Shown piece after piece: positions 36,901-44,227 of a DNA stretch of 64,000 nt; the first letter of the stretch is position 1, and the number at the start of each line of letters is the position of its first letter. Both the position numbers and the translations under genes were made by a program. The DNA is from Microthrix sp041394405 (GTDB taxonomy: Bacteria > Actinomycetota > Acidimicrobiia > Acidimicrobiales > Microtrichaceae). The notes beneath the pieces were generated by a model that did no database searches, was not told the origin of the DNA, and saw only the letters and a list, made by a program, of their open reading frames with translations. Location of the stretch: the NCBI GenBank assembly GCA_041394405.1, contig JAWKIF010000006.1, positions 806,001-870,000 of the forward strand, written 5' to 3'.

Positions 36901-37318
36901 GAACCAGGCGGTCACACGGGGGCAGATGGCTGCATTCCTGTGGCGGACCGTGTGTACGCCCGGACCTGCTCAGATCCACGCGTTCGGCGACGTTTCGGCC
37001 AAGGCCTACTACCACGACGCCGCGTCGTGGCTGGCCGATGCCGGGGTGACCAACGGAACCGGCTCCGGCAAGTTCTCGCCCAACCAGAAGGTCACTCGTG
37101 GCCAGATGGCGGCGTTCCTCTGGCGGCTCGCCGGAAGTCCGGCACCGGCGCAGGCCCACACCTTTGGCGATGTCTCTCCCGGCGCGTACTACAACGATGC
37201 GGTGTCGTGGCTCGTCGAGGCCAAGATCACAACCGGCGTGTCCCCGGGCACGTTCGCACCCAATGCCGTCGTCCACCGCTCCGAGCTGGCGGCGTTCCTG
37301 GACCGCTACGCCAACTAG
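33920..37318 (+). CDS. SLH-anchored protein with HExxH domain and TolB-like propeller
   Basis: A 1132-residue exported protein. The signal peptide ends near A-S-A-H (residue 35). The zinc motif H-E-Y-G-H is at about 404-408; a candidate third ligand is the Glu in F-G-E-G-W-P-T-Y-F-A near 447. An Ig-like domain follows, then a TolB/WD40-like propeller (about 677-940; repeated S-P-D-G-x-x-I/L-x-F and D-x-D-G-x-A-E-L-Y). Three SLH domains close the protein, each with F-G-D-V, Y-Y-N/H-D-A, and T-R-G-Q-M-A-A-F-L-W. SLH domains bind pyruvylated secondary cell-wall polymers. ATG 33920 begins the signal peptide; the longer frame lacks one. It lies 158 bases after the LuxR-type gene. Confidence 0.85.
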   Translation: MKPHSPLSRGRLAAGVTAGAVLLASVAGAPIASAHEDATPPPSGAAQAGPPDREVKPFSPGSVEIDAAALEDGADSVRVVTDPQSGFVDASVSVAANGADVSAPSSPASVGPSSTATRFEVDVDEQGSAGSVDALAREAVAPDAMSTLSATMSTLDSSGQTHAASDQVWVANFDGVTLVSDTGEQDLRLRKVEHLETTGKVDAGRAEALRETILGATGAQVTMASANACTGVCISGTVQWTDSAGGKHPVPFAPVQIRDDEQPPTGTPSELVTTVTTALDGTYSASVDNNDGAGQGNRDVFVRVLAAGEDFNVGNQHIQSPVTHEVPTGTELTVNLTANNTTDNNTAFSLQNAMYLGTKYLDTRVPGGLRFLDVVYPDPDGSFYDRDKLHVLSLDRFDWDVMLHEYGHFVANELDIENNPGGSHSSEDNLSVSRGSKAIGVPLAFGEGWPTYFAVSLLQIMGAAALNVPNAGDTLYQDTEDQIVTDNLETGGTLGEDNEYTVMSVLWDLYDTPADGLDNVALGDQVVWDRLIAGGTNDPGTLSDAYRLLAVGGVGAADPVSCVFSGQNVAPKLATPPVSSVSTLDPAPTFTWTRGNGGTFQNNQFVLELRDSTGDNLLFASPPQAGLSYTPSNATWVSALNQANGTLRVAVVGTQTAAPVTGPYRSCMRNIAVTAPGTDVVFSSDRDGNAELYVMKSDGSDQTRLTNDAATDRYPAWSPDGQSIAWTRDSDLWVMDANGANPFNRTGAIDDAVSQPAWTSDGSQLLFVRNVAGHDELWRMNADGTGVAAVVSHADTAKEASAPAVSASNVVFFSLGGDLYRVNPSGTGLAPVLESAAVDQVPDVGNLGKRMAFSRSSDGSAPLDVVTSRLDGTDKKNLTATAAGGAALDDLHASFSPDDTRLVFVSKLGGDEEVHRIGADGAGDVALTDNAAADIDPDWRTAVAPTPAFPCLANPPAAPHEFGDVPGAAYYNDAVSWLVASSITTGVSPGVYGPNQAVTRGQMAAFLWRTVCTPGPAQIHAFGDVSAKAYYHDAASWLADAGVTNGTGSGKFSPNQKVTRGQMAAFLWRLAGSPAPAQAHTFGDVSPGAYYNDAVSWLVEAKITTGVSPGTFAPNAVVHRSELAAFLDRYAN

Positions 37319-37414
37319 GACCGTGCGACGACCCTGGACCCGTTCAACGGCCGGTCATTCTGATAACATCCTTCTATCTTCGAATCCACCTCGATCTCAC
37401 CGAGGAGCTTCCTT

Positions 37415-38503
37415 GTGAACGTTCAAGGCCTGCAAACAACCGACGAGACTCCCGCTCGGCCGACTTGGTGGCGCCGGGCCGCCCTGTCCCTCGCAGCCGT
37501 GTTCGTGGTGGCTGGCTTGGGCTTCGCTCCCGCGGCGTCTGCTCAGGACTCGAGCACCACCGAGGCTCCCAGCACCGAGACGGTTCCGGCTGGTGCCAAG
37601 GCTGCGGTCGAGTCGCCTCCCAGAGAGCTGACGACGGGCGAGGTCGACGACGACTCGCTCTACATCATCGAGGAGTACCGCATCGATGGTGACAAGATCC
37701 TGCCCAACGGCGACACGCCCATACCCGCCCTCACCCAAAAGGTGTGGGACCGGTTCGCCAACCTGTTTCCCGCCGCCTCGCGACCCGAGATCGACCTGCT
37801 GGTGGGTATCGGACAGGAGGGCTCCAACGGCACCGACGGCGCACTTCAGACCAGCGCATTGGACCCGTCCAAGCGGTACATGGCGCTGGATGTCAGCGGA
37901 GCCGTGGAGTTCAAGGAACTCACCCGCACGATGATTCACGAGTACGCACACCTGCTGCAGTTCCGCCCCTCGGCGGTGCAGGCGGGCACCAAGGGCGACC
38001 CATGCGACGTGTATGACGGTGGTGAGGAGTGTCCCAAGGAGGGTTCGTACCTGCGGCTCTGGGACAAAGCGTTCTACCCCGGGGTCACCGACGGTGAGGA
38101 CTACCCGTCCGAAGAAGCCGACATCGTGGCTCGCTACAGCCCCGACAAGTACGTGACCAACAACTACTCGGCGACGAACCCCGCAGAGGACATGGCCGAG
38201 ACGTTCGCCGAGTGGGTGTTGCTGGACGCACCCACCGGCCCGAGCTTCGTGAACAACGACCCGCACTACAAGTTCCCGGTGACGGGCAACCGGGTCATCG
38301 ATCAGAAGCTTCGCTTCTTCGACCAGTTCCCCGAGCTGGTGGCGCTGCGCGCCTCCATCCGGGAGCACCTCGGTCTCGCCGCACTCCAACTCGAGGCGCC
38401 CTCAGACGACGATGCGCCATCGAGTGCGGACGGTGCGCCTTCCAGCGATGACGACTCACCCGCCGTGGCCGCCGAGCCGTTGACCCCTGCCTTCACCGGC
38501 TAG
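37415..38503 (+). CDS. Exported HExxH metalloprotease-like protein, paralog 2
   Basis: A 362-residue protein clearly paralogous to the one at 30.2 kb over the whole mature region. The signal peptide ends near A-S-A-Q-D (45). The zinc motif is H-E-Y-A-H (H175, E176, H179), followed by N-P-A-E-D-M-A-E-T-F-A-E-W. The Cys pair, the Y-K-F-P-V-T-G-N-R-V-I-D-Q-K-L string and the P-A-F-T-G end are all conserved. The start is GTG 37415, with GAGGAG at 37402-37407 seven bases upstream. The two copies flank the LuxR-type and SLH genes, so the arrangement is a duplication with insertion or a conserved module. Confidence 0.82.
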   Translation: MNVQGLQTTDETPARPTWWRRAALSLAAVFVVAGLGFAPAASAQDSSTTEAPSTETVPAGAKAAVESPPRELTTGEVDDDSLYIIEEYRIDGDKILPNGDTPIPALTQKVWDRFANLFPAASRPEIDLLVGIGQEGSNGTDGALQTSALDPSKRYMALDVSGAVEFKELTRTMIHEYAHLLQFRPSAVQAGTKGDPCDVYDGGEECPKEGSYLRLWDKAFYPGVTDGEDYPSEEADIVARYSPDKYVTNNYSATNPAEDMAETFAEWVLLDAPTGPSFVNNDPHYKFPVTGNRVIDQKLRFFDQFPELVALRASIREHLGLAALQLEAPSDDDAPSSADGAPSSDDDSPAVAAEPLTPAFTG

Positions 38504-38647
38504 GGAGACCCTGCGGGCCCGTCTGGGGCGTCTGAGGCGTCGACGCGCTCGTCGGGTTTGGGGTACCGCAAGCCGGTCGGCGGCGCGCACGCGCGCCTTG
38601 GTCGGGCCTGCGCCACCTCCCCTTCTTCTGCGGAGGCGCCACAGAGC

Positions 38648-38858
38648 GAATCGGCCAATGTGGCCGATGCTGCCGGGTGGGAATGGCCCTACGTTCTCAC
38701 ATTCCGATCCGTCCGGATGGGCGAAGCATCCCGACTAGAAGGTTCAACAATGTCACTACAAACGAGGCGCCTGGCGCCCCTGGTCATCGCGGCAGCGCTA
38801 CCGTTTCTGATCGGCTGCGGGGACGATTCAGCCGACGATTCCGCAGCCGACACGACGG
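38648..38858 (+). repeat. Leader/signal-peptide module, copy 1
   Basis: About 210 bases covering the upstream region and the first 36 or so codons of the third HExxH gene. It is near-identical to 39730-39941 in front of and inside the carbonic anhydrase gene, including the untranslated part, the ribosome binding site and the lipobox. Confidence 0.9.
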
Positions 38859-39604
38859 CTGTCAACGAGTCCACCGACGTCACCGATCCAGCTGCAGACG
38901 ATGGCACGGAACCGATCGAGGAGGTGTTCGGTTCCGACGATCTCGATGTGGCGGCCGACTACGTCGTCGACGGTGACCAACTGGTTGGGGACCCCGGTGC
39001 TGAGGAGTCGGCGCCGTTCGAGCGCTTCAGTGAGTTGTTTCCTGCCGAGATCCGTCCCGAGGTGACGAGGTACGTGGCAATTCGGACCCCGCCTGAAGGT
39101 GGGCTCGACGGCATCCTCGATCGAAACAAGAAGCACCCTGAACAATTCGTCCTTGCCCTCGACATCTCAGGGAACGATGAGCCGGAGGAACTGGACCGAA
39201 CCATGATTCATGAGTTCGCACACCTGGTGAGCCTGCGCCCGTCGCAGATTCCCATCGAGCCGGAGACGGTCGAGGGCTGCGAGATCTTCGCCATCGAGGG
39301 TGCAGGATGCCCCCCGGAAGGCTCCTACCTTCACGCGTTCGCCACTGCGTATTGGCCCGCCTACACGTTGGATCAATTCAATGCCGAGGGGGGCGAAGCG
39401 AATCTGGATCGCTTTGACGAGGCCACGTACGTCACCGACTACGCAGCCACCAACCCCGTCGAGGACTTTGCAGAGTCGTTCGCTGATTGGGTGGTGAAGC
39501 AGGATCGACCGCAAGGCGAGGAGGTCGTTGACGAGAAGGTGACCTTCTTCGAGGACTATCCCGAGCTCATCACCTTGCGTGACGACATCCGAGCGGCGCT
39601 CTAG
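38750..39604 (+). CDS. HExxH metalloprotease-like lipoprotein, paralog 3
   Basis: A 284-residue lipoprotein: the lipobox is F-L-I-G-C (Cys23), followed by an Asp/Ala/Thr linker. The mature domain is a diverged paralog of the proteins at 30.2 and 37.4 kb: Y-V-V-D-G-D-Q-L, L-F-P-A-E-I-R-P-E, zinc motif H-E-F-A-H (H154, E155, H158) and N-P-V-E-D-F-A-E-S-F-A-D-W. It lacks the C-terminal tail of the other two. Unlike them it is membrane-tethered by lipid. ATG 38750 is chosen because AGAAGG lies 7 bases upstream and it starts the signal peptide. The signal peptide region is a duplicate of that of the next gene. Confidence 0.8.
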   Translation: MSLQTRRLAPLVIAAALPFLIGCGDDSADDSAADTTAVNESTDVTDPAADDGTEPIEEVFGSDDLDVAADYVVDGDQLVGDPGAEESAPFERFSELFPAEIRPEVTRYVAIRTPPEGGLDGILDRNKKHPEQFVLALDISGNDEPEELDRTMIHEFAHLVSLRPSQIPIEPETVEGCEIFAIEGAGCPPEGSYLHAFATAYWPAYTLDQFNAEGGEANLDRFDEATYVTDYAATNPVEDFAESFADWVVKQDRPQGEEVVDEKVTFFEDYPELITLRDDIRAAL

Positions 39605-39729
39605 CTCAACACGAACCGGCGCTCCACCTCATTCGTGCCGCTGTGCGTGGGTCGGCGGCGTCGGTCCACCTGAACGATCGGGCGATCCGCTGGCAGTCAG
39701 CGACGAGGGCGAGCAGCTCGGTGCGCGAC

Positions 39730-39941
39730 GAATCGGCCAAAGTGGCCGATGCTGCCGGGTGCGGAATGGCCCTACGTTCTCAAATTCCGATTCGTCCGAA
39801 TGGGCGAATCATTCCAACCAGGAGGTTCAACAATGTCAGCACGAACGAGGCGCATGGCGCCCCTGGTCGTCGCAGCAGCACTACCGTTTCTGGTTGGCTG
39901 CGGCGACGATTCAGCCGACGATTCCGCAGCCGACACGACTG
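39730..39941 (+). repeat. Leader/signal-peptide module, copy 2
   Basis: Near-identical partner of 38648-38858. It carries a better ribosome binding site (GGAGG at 39821-39825 versus AGAAGG in copy 1). Similarity stops in the linker after the lipobox, where the two mature proteins become unrelated. Confidence 0.9.
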
Positions 39942-40675
39942 CCGAAGACGCCGCAGAAACTACTGCAGCGGCCGAAGCGCCGAAGCCCGAATGGAGCTAC
40001 GAGGGAGCGGAGGGGCCCGACAACTGGGGCTCGCTCGGCGATGAGTACGCCACGTGCTCCTCGGGTACCGAGCAGTCGCCGATCGACCTGACCGGCGCCA
40101 CGTCAGAGGACATCGCCGACATCTCCTTCAACTACGGCGAGATCCCGCTCTCCATCTTCAACAACGGCCACACCATCGAGGTTGAGGCCGAAGCGGGCAA
40201 CTCGATCGAGCTGGAGGGCACCGAGTACGCCGTCAAGCAGTTCCACTTCCATGCCGGAAGCGAGCACGTCATCGACGGCAGCCAGTTCCCGCTCGAGATG
40301 CACATCGTGCACTCGACCGAAGACGAGAAGCTTGCGGTGGTCGGCGTGATGGTTGAGGTTGGGGCCGAGAACGAGGCCTTGGCTTCGGTGTTCGACAACA
40401 TCCCGACCGAGGTGTCGGAGGAGGGCGAAGTCGTCGACGGTGCGACCGTCGACCTGAGCGCCGCACTCCCGGACGCTCAGACCTACTACCAGTACAGTGG
40501 CTCGCTGACGACGCCTCCCTGCTCCGAGGGTGTGTCGTGGCAGGTGCTGGAAACGCCGATCGAGGTGTCGCAGGCCCAGCTGGATGCCTTCACCGAGGTT
40601 GTCGACGGCAACTTCCGGCCCGTGCAGCCCCTCGGCGAGCGCGAGCTGATCCTCGACGCTGCGTCGGGGAACTGA
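39833..40675 (+). CDS. Alpha-type carbonic anhydrase lipoprotein
   Basis: A 280-residue lipoprotein (lipobox F-L-V-G-C, Cys23). The mature enzyme has the alpha-class zinc histidines H138 and H140 in Q-F-H-F-H and H157 in E-M-H-I-V-H; S-P-I-D-L, S-E-H and L-T-T-P-P-C are further class markers. C75 and the Cys in T-P-P-C are placed to form the usual disulfide. It interconverts CO2 and bicarbonate outside the membrane. GGAGG at 39821-39825 and the duplicated signal region fix the start. Its promoter/signal module is shared with the upstream protease-like lipoprotein, so both are probably expressed and exported together. Confidence 0.93.
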   Translation: MSARTRRMAPLVVAAALPFLVGCGDDSADDSAADTTAEDAAETTAAAEAPKPEWSYEGAEGPDNWGSLGDEYATCSSGTEQSPIDLTGATSEDIADISFNYGEIPLSIFNNGHTIEVEAEAGNSIELEGTEYAVKQFHFHAGSEHVIDGSQFPLEMHIVHSTEDEKLAVVGVMVEVGAENEALASVFDNIPTEVSEEGEVVDGATVDLSAALPDAQTYYQYSGSLTTPPCSEGVSWQVLETPIEVSQAQLDAFTEVVDGNFRPVQPLGERELILDAASGN

Positions 40676-40708
40676 TCGGCCGCACCGCCGACCTTCCACT
40701 TGGCGAGA

Positions 40709-40745
40709 ACCCTCAGGCCGGGCGTCCGACGCCCGGCCTGAGGGT
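40709..40745 (+). terminator. Strong terminator hairpin after the carbonic anhydrase gene
   Basis: A perfect 17-bp stem (40709-40725 with 40729-40745) and a 3-base loop, 34 bases after the stop. It also faces the convergent TetR remnant and may serve both directions. Confidence 0.75.
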
Positions 40746-40801
40746 CGGTCGCGCCGCCAGGCGGGTGTGCTGATCGCCTGCTCGGTCGCGGCATGCGGGG
40801 G

Positions 40802-41385
40802 CTACGGCTCGCCGTCGGGGATCTTGATCATGGCGGCGAGATACGGGGTCAATTCGGCCGCTCCCGATTCCGAGGCGTACGGGTCGAGGAGCCCTGCGAT
40901 CAGCGCTAGGTAGTGGTCGATGACCTCGTCGATGGCGTGTCGGTAGTGGGTGGTGCGGTACTCGGCCAACCAGAACCGGGCCACGAGGGCGATGTTCGCC
41001 AGCAGCCGTTCGGTCTCGTCGGGGTCAAGCCTGAGCGAGCCCAAGTCGACGAGTGCCCGGAGCTGTTCTCGCTGTTGGCGATAGCGCGTTCGTTCGACGG
41101 CCCGGTAGCTGCGGCGCATCTCCGGATAGGTCTCGATGAGGTGGGCCGGTGCCACGACGACGCCTCGGTGTTCGTACTGATGGCGGAGGGCCTGGCGGAA
41201 GCGCTCGAGCAGCTCGGTGAGGTTGCTCGGCACGAGCACCCCCAAAGGCTCGTTGCGCCCGGAGAGCTGGTGTCCGAGCGCAACGATGAGGTCCGCCTTA
41301 CGGGGGAAGTGGTAGCTGACGTTGCCAGGGCTGAGGTCGAGGGCCTTGGCGACAGCACGGATTTCCGATCCTCCGGATGATCGGG
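40802..41385 (-). pseudogene. TetR family regulator, 5'-truncated
   Basis: Reading leftwards, the frame shows the second half of a TetR helix-turn-helix (A-V-A-K-A-L-D-L-S-P-G-N-V-S-Y-H-F-P-R-K-A-D-L) and a full effector domain, ending at 40802. In frame, a stop codon lies about 10 codons before the helix-turn-helix, with no start in between, and the first helix that TetR proteins need is missing. No better match is seen in the other two frames up to the YyaL stop at 41447. The only starts are internal (TTG at 41245, giving 147 residues without the DNA-binding domain). Most likely a broken gene; a sequencing error could also explain it. Confidence 0.65.
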
Positions 41386-41446
41386 AAACTCACCGGCCGA
41401 TTCCGGCGTTTCGAAGGCGCCCCGGCTCCTCTGGGGCCCGCCTGAG

Positions 41447-43468
41447 CTAGCGGCCCACCAGTTGGTGGCGCAACTCGTCTGGAGTGGACGCGGGCTGTGC
41501 GCACACCGAGCCTCGGCACACATATGCCCGCCCGTCCTCGCCACGCTCGTGACGGCCCTCCCACAGCGGGTTCTCGCCGGGTTCACCCCAGGCCAACACG
41601 GCGCCCGGCTGCCAGTGCCGACGAACCTCGGCGACCAGATCGGCCCGGTCGCCGGTGACCACCACCTCGGTGAGGCCCAGCGCAGCGTTCTCAGCCGCGG
41701 CCAACAGGCGAGCAAACCCCAGCCCCCGGCCGGCGGCCAGCGGGGTGATCGCAGCGATGATGCTGCGGCCGGCTGCGGCGTAGTGGCTGGCCCCGGTGAC
41801 GGCGGCAAGGCGGAGCAGCGCTCCGGCGGCCACCGAGTTGGCCGAAGGAATGGCGCCATCGCTGAGGTCGCGAGGGCGGGCCACCAACGCCTCGCCGTCG
41901 TGCGGCGTGGTCCACAGCGTGCCGGTGGTCTCGTCCAGATACTGGGCGAGCAACTCGTCGGCCACCTCGGCGGCGGTCTCCTCCCAACGTCGTTCGCCGG
42001 TGAGTTCGCCCAGCCGCACCAGGGCATCGACCAGGGCCGCCAGGTCGTTGGCCACCGCCCGGTTGGAGGCCTGGGCCGACTGCGCCGACCACGACCGGTG
42101 CCATCGATCGTCGTGGCGAAGATGGCCCAGCAGGAACTCAGCGGCGTCCACGGCGGCCTCCGCCCAGTCGGACCGGTCGAGCGCCGCCGCCGCCTCGGCC
42201 AGGGACGACACGATGAGCGCGTTCCACTCCAGCAGCACCTTGTCGTCAAGCCCCGGTTGCGGGCGACGTCGTCGGACCGCCAGCAGCCGGCTTCGCACCT
42301 CGTCCAGCGCCGGATCCCGCTGGGGTTCGTCGAGGTGCCCGATGCGATGGGGGATGGATCGGCCCTCGAAGTTGCCCTCGTCGGTGATGCCCCAATACGC
42401 CGCCACCTTGGCGCCGCCGTCCTCGCCCAGGCTGTCGGCCAGTTCCTCGGGGGTCCAGGTGGCGAAGCGCCCCTCCACCCCTGGCCCCTCCGGGGCGGCC
42501 GGATCGGCGCTGTCGGCGTCCTGGGCGGAGGCGAAACCGCCGGCGGGCAGGCGCAGCTCGTCCAGCAGGTAGGTGATGGTTTCGGTGACGATCTGGCGGT
42601 AGCGGTCATCTCCGGTGAGCTGCCAGGCGTGCAGGTAGGGGGGAATCAGCAAGGCGTTGTCGTAGGCCATCTTCTCGAAGTGCGGCACCAGCCACTGACG
42701 GTCGGTCGCATACCGGGCGAAACCGCCGCCGATGTGGTCCCACAGGCCACCGGTGGCCATGTGGTCGAGGGCGCTGCGGGCGATGGACAGGGAGGTGTCC
42801 GAGCCGGTGCGTCGGGCGTGGCGCAACAGCAGATCGATGGCGGAGGGCTGGGGGAACTTTGGGGCCGAACCGAACCCGCCCCACTCGGCGTCGGCATCCC
42901 GGGCCAACGACAGCACCGCATCGTCGATGGTCGCCAGGTCGGGCGCCTCACCGTCGGGCTCGATCGGAACGCCTCGGCGGACGGCTTCGGCGAGCTGGTC
43001 GGCCTGCCTCTCCAGCTCGTCGCGACGGTCGCCCCATGCCTCGCCGACGGCATCCAGCAGCTGGCCGAACCCGGGCATTCCCTGCCGCGGCTCGGGTGGG
43101 AAGTAGGTGCCGCAGAAGAACGGCCGCCCGTCGGGGGTGGCCAACACGGTCATGGGCCAGCCGCCGTGGCCGGTCATCGCTTGGGTGGCCTCCATGTAGA
43201 TGGCGTCGATATCGGGCCGCTCTTCGCGATCCACCTTGATGTTGACGAAGTGTCGGTTCATCTTCGCCGCCACGTCGGGGTCCTCGAAGCTCTCGTGCGC
43301 CATGACGTGGCACCAGTGACACGACGAGTAGCCGATCGAGATCAACAGCGGCAGGTCGCGTTCCGAGGCAGCTGCGAAGGCCTCGTCGCCCCACTGGTAC
43401 CAGTCCACCGGGTTGGCGGCGTGCTGGCGAAGGTATGGGCTGGTCGAGTCGGCAAGACGGTTGGCCAT
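41447..43468 (-). CDS. yyaL: YyaL/DUF255 thioredoxin-domain protein
   Basis: A 673-residue protein of the spermatogenesis-associated protein 20/YyaL family. The N-terminal thioredoxin-like domain has Y-S-S-C-H-W-C-H-V-M-A-H-E-S-F (C50 and C53) and G-G-W-P-M-T-V. The rest is an (alpha/alpha)6 barrel like N-acylglucosamine epimerases, with D-H-I-G-G-G-F-A-R-Y and P-H-F-E-K-M-A-Y-D-N. The function is unsettled (redox or sugar-related). The start at 43468 begins the conserved M-A-N-R-L-x-x-S-T-S-P-Y-L-x-Q-H-A; the frame stays open to 43774 but is not family-like there. The 295 bases upstream hold no gene. Confidence 0.9.
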   Translation of the reverse strand: MANRLADSTSPYLRQHAANPVDWYQWGDEAFAAASERDLPLLISIGYSSCHWCHVMAHESFEDPDVAAKMNRHFVNIKVDREERPDIDAIYMEATQAMTGHGGWPMTVLATPDGRPFFCGTYFPPEPRQGMPGFGQLLDAVGEAWGDRRDELERQADQLAEAVRRGVPIEPDGEAPDLATIDDAVLSLARDADAEWGGFGSAPKFPQPSAIDLLLRHARRTGSDTSLSIARSALDHMATGGLWDHIGGGFARYATDRQWLVPHFEKMAYDNALLIPPYLHAWQLTGDDRYRQIVTETITYLLDELRLPAGGFASAQDADSADPAAPEGPGVEGRFATWTPEELADSLGEDGGAKVAAYWGITDEGNFEGRSIPHRIGHLDEPQRDPALDEVRSRLLAVRRRRPQPGLDDKVLLEWNALIVSSLAEAAAALDRSDWAEAAVDAAEFLLGHLRHDDRWHRSWSAQSAQASNRAVANDLAALVDALVRLGELTGERRWEETAAEVADELLAQYLDETTGTLWTTPHDGEALVARPRDLSDGAIPSANSVAAGALLRLAAVTGASHYAAAGRSIIAAITPLAAGRGLGFARLLAAAENAALGLTEVVVTGDRADLVAEVRRHWQPGAVLAWGEPGENPLWEGRHERGEDGRAYVCRGSVCAQPASTPDELRHQLVGR

Positions 43469-43474
43469 GTACCC

Positions 43475-43480
43475 AACGTA
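43475..43480 (-). promoter_or_regulatory. -10-like hexamer for yyaL, leaderless
   Basis: On the minus strand TACGTT lies 6 bases before the ATG at 43468, with no ribosome binding site. Confidence 0.35.
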
Positions 43481-43729
43481 CCCACGAGTGCTCGAGTGGG
43501 TGGCCCGGTCGTCGGGCGGCTCGTTGGCCACGCCATCGCTGCGGGCCTGGTCTCGAACCTTGACGAACTCCTGCTCGGTCTCGACGAAGGTGCGCTCGTG
43601 GGAAGCGGTCTGGACGGAGGGTGGGTGACCGCGAGAGCCGGCAGCAGGTGTGTCGAAGGCCAATCCGTGTCGAGCATTCGGAGAGAGGCGGGGATCGACC
43701 CGAGGTGAGATCTCCGGCCGTGCAAGTGG

Positions 43730-43763
43730 TTGACAGGTAGTGCACCATAGGTACACTACCTGT
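43730..43763 (+). promoter_or_regulatory. Leaderless promoter overlapped by a perfect palindrome (likely PadR operator)
   Basis: TTGACA (43730-43735), a 16-base spacer and TACACT (43752-43757) make a near-consensus promoter 6 bases before the ATG at 43764. Over it lies an inverted repeat with perfect 10-bp arms, ACAGGTAGTG (43733-43742) and CACTACCTGT (43754-43763), plus inner ACC/GGT symmetry. The palindrome runs from the -35 to the base before the start codon, so a bound protein would block transcription. The second gene of the pair encodes a PadR repressor, the obvious candidate for autoregulation. Confidence 0.7.
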
Positions 43764-44225
43764 ATGACCAGCACGACCGCTTCGCCTCAATCGTCCTCCG
43801 TTCCTGCCGAGCTGAACGCTCGCAGTCTGTTGTTGCCGTATGTGCTGGGCCTGACGTTGCTGTGCGCGTTGTTGCAGCTGGTCATCGTGATTGATGGCAA
43901 CCGCATCGGGATGATGTCGACGTTGCTGAGCGCCGGGGTAGCGCTGTACTACGCCGCGTTCATCTACACCCGGCGGAAGCCTTTGGGTCAGGTGCGATTC
44001 GCCCGGCTGGTGGCTCACGCCACCACCTATGCCGTCGTCAACACCAGCTTCCAACTGCACGCTGCGATCCTCGGAATGGCCGGCAGCGAGGTGCTTCGGG
44101 GCCACGACTACCTGCCGGTCGACTCGGGTTGGTTCGGGCCGACCTTTGCCATGGCCGGTTTCTGGGGGATCGGCCTGACGATCCACGCGATCGCCAGCAT
44201 TGCCCAGCGCGGGTTCGAGGACTGA
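43764..44225 (+). CDS. Four-helix integral membrane protein of unknown function
   Basis: A 153-residue protein with four hydrophobic segments (about 24-45, 52-70, 84-104, 125-146) and a short polar N-terminus. Charged loops suggest both ends are cytoplasmic. I do not recognise the family; small membrane proteins paired with PadR regulators are often of this size. It is the first gene of a two-gene unit with the PadR gene 2 bases downstream, under a strong palindrome-covered promoter. The start codon is the expected transcript start. It may respond to a membrane-active compound, but this is inference. Confidence 0.75.
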   Translation: MTSTTASPQSSSVPAELNARSLLLPYVLGLTLLCALLQLVIVIDGNRIGMMSTLLSAGVALYYAAFIYTRRKPLGQVRFARLVAHATTYAVVNTSFQLHAAILGMAGSEVLRGHDYLPVDSGWFGPTFAMAGFWGIGLTIHAIASIAQRGFED

Positions 44226-44227
44226 GG

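Noticed and set aside
41462..43708. 748-codon plus-strand frame opposite yyaL
   Set aside because: It is fully antisense to the well-supported DUF255 protein and shows no family features.
43469..43774. N-terminal extension of YyaL to 43774
   Set aside because: The family starts at M-A-N-R-L; the extension is not conserved-looking and runs across the PadR palindrome and promoter.
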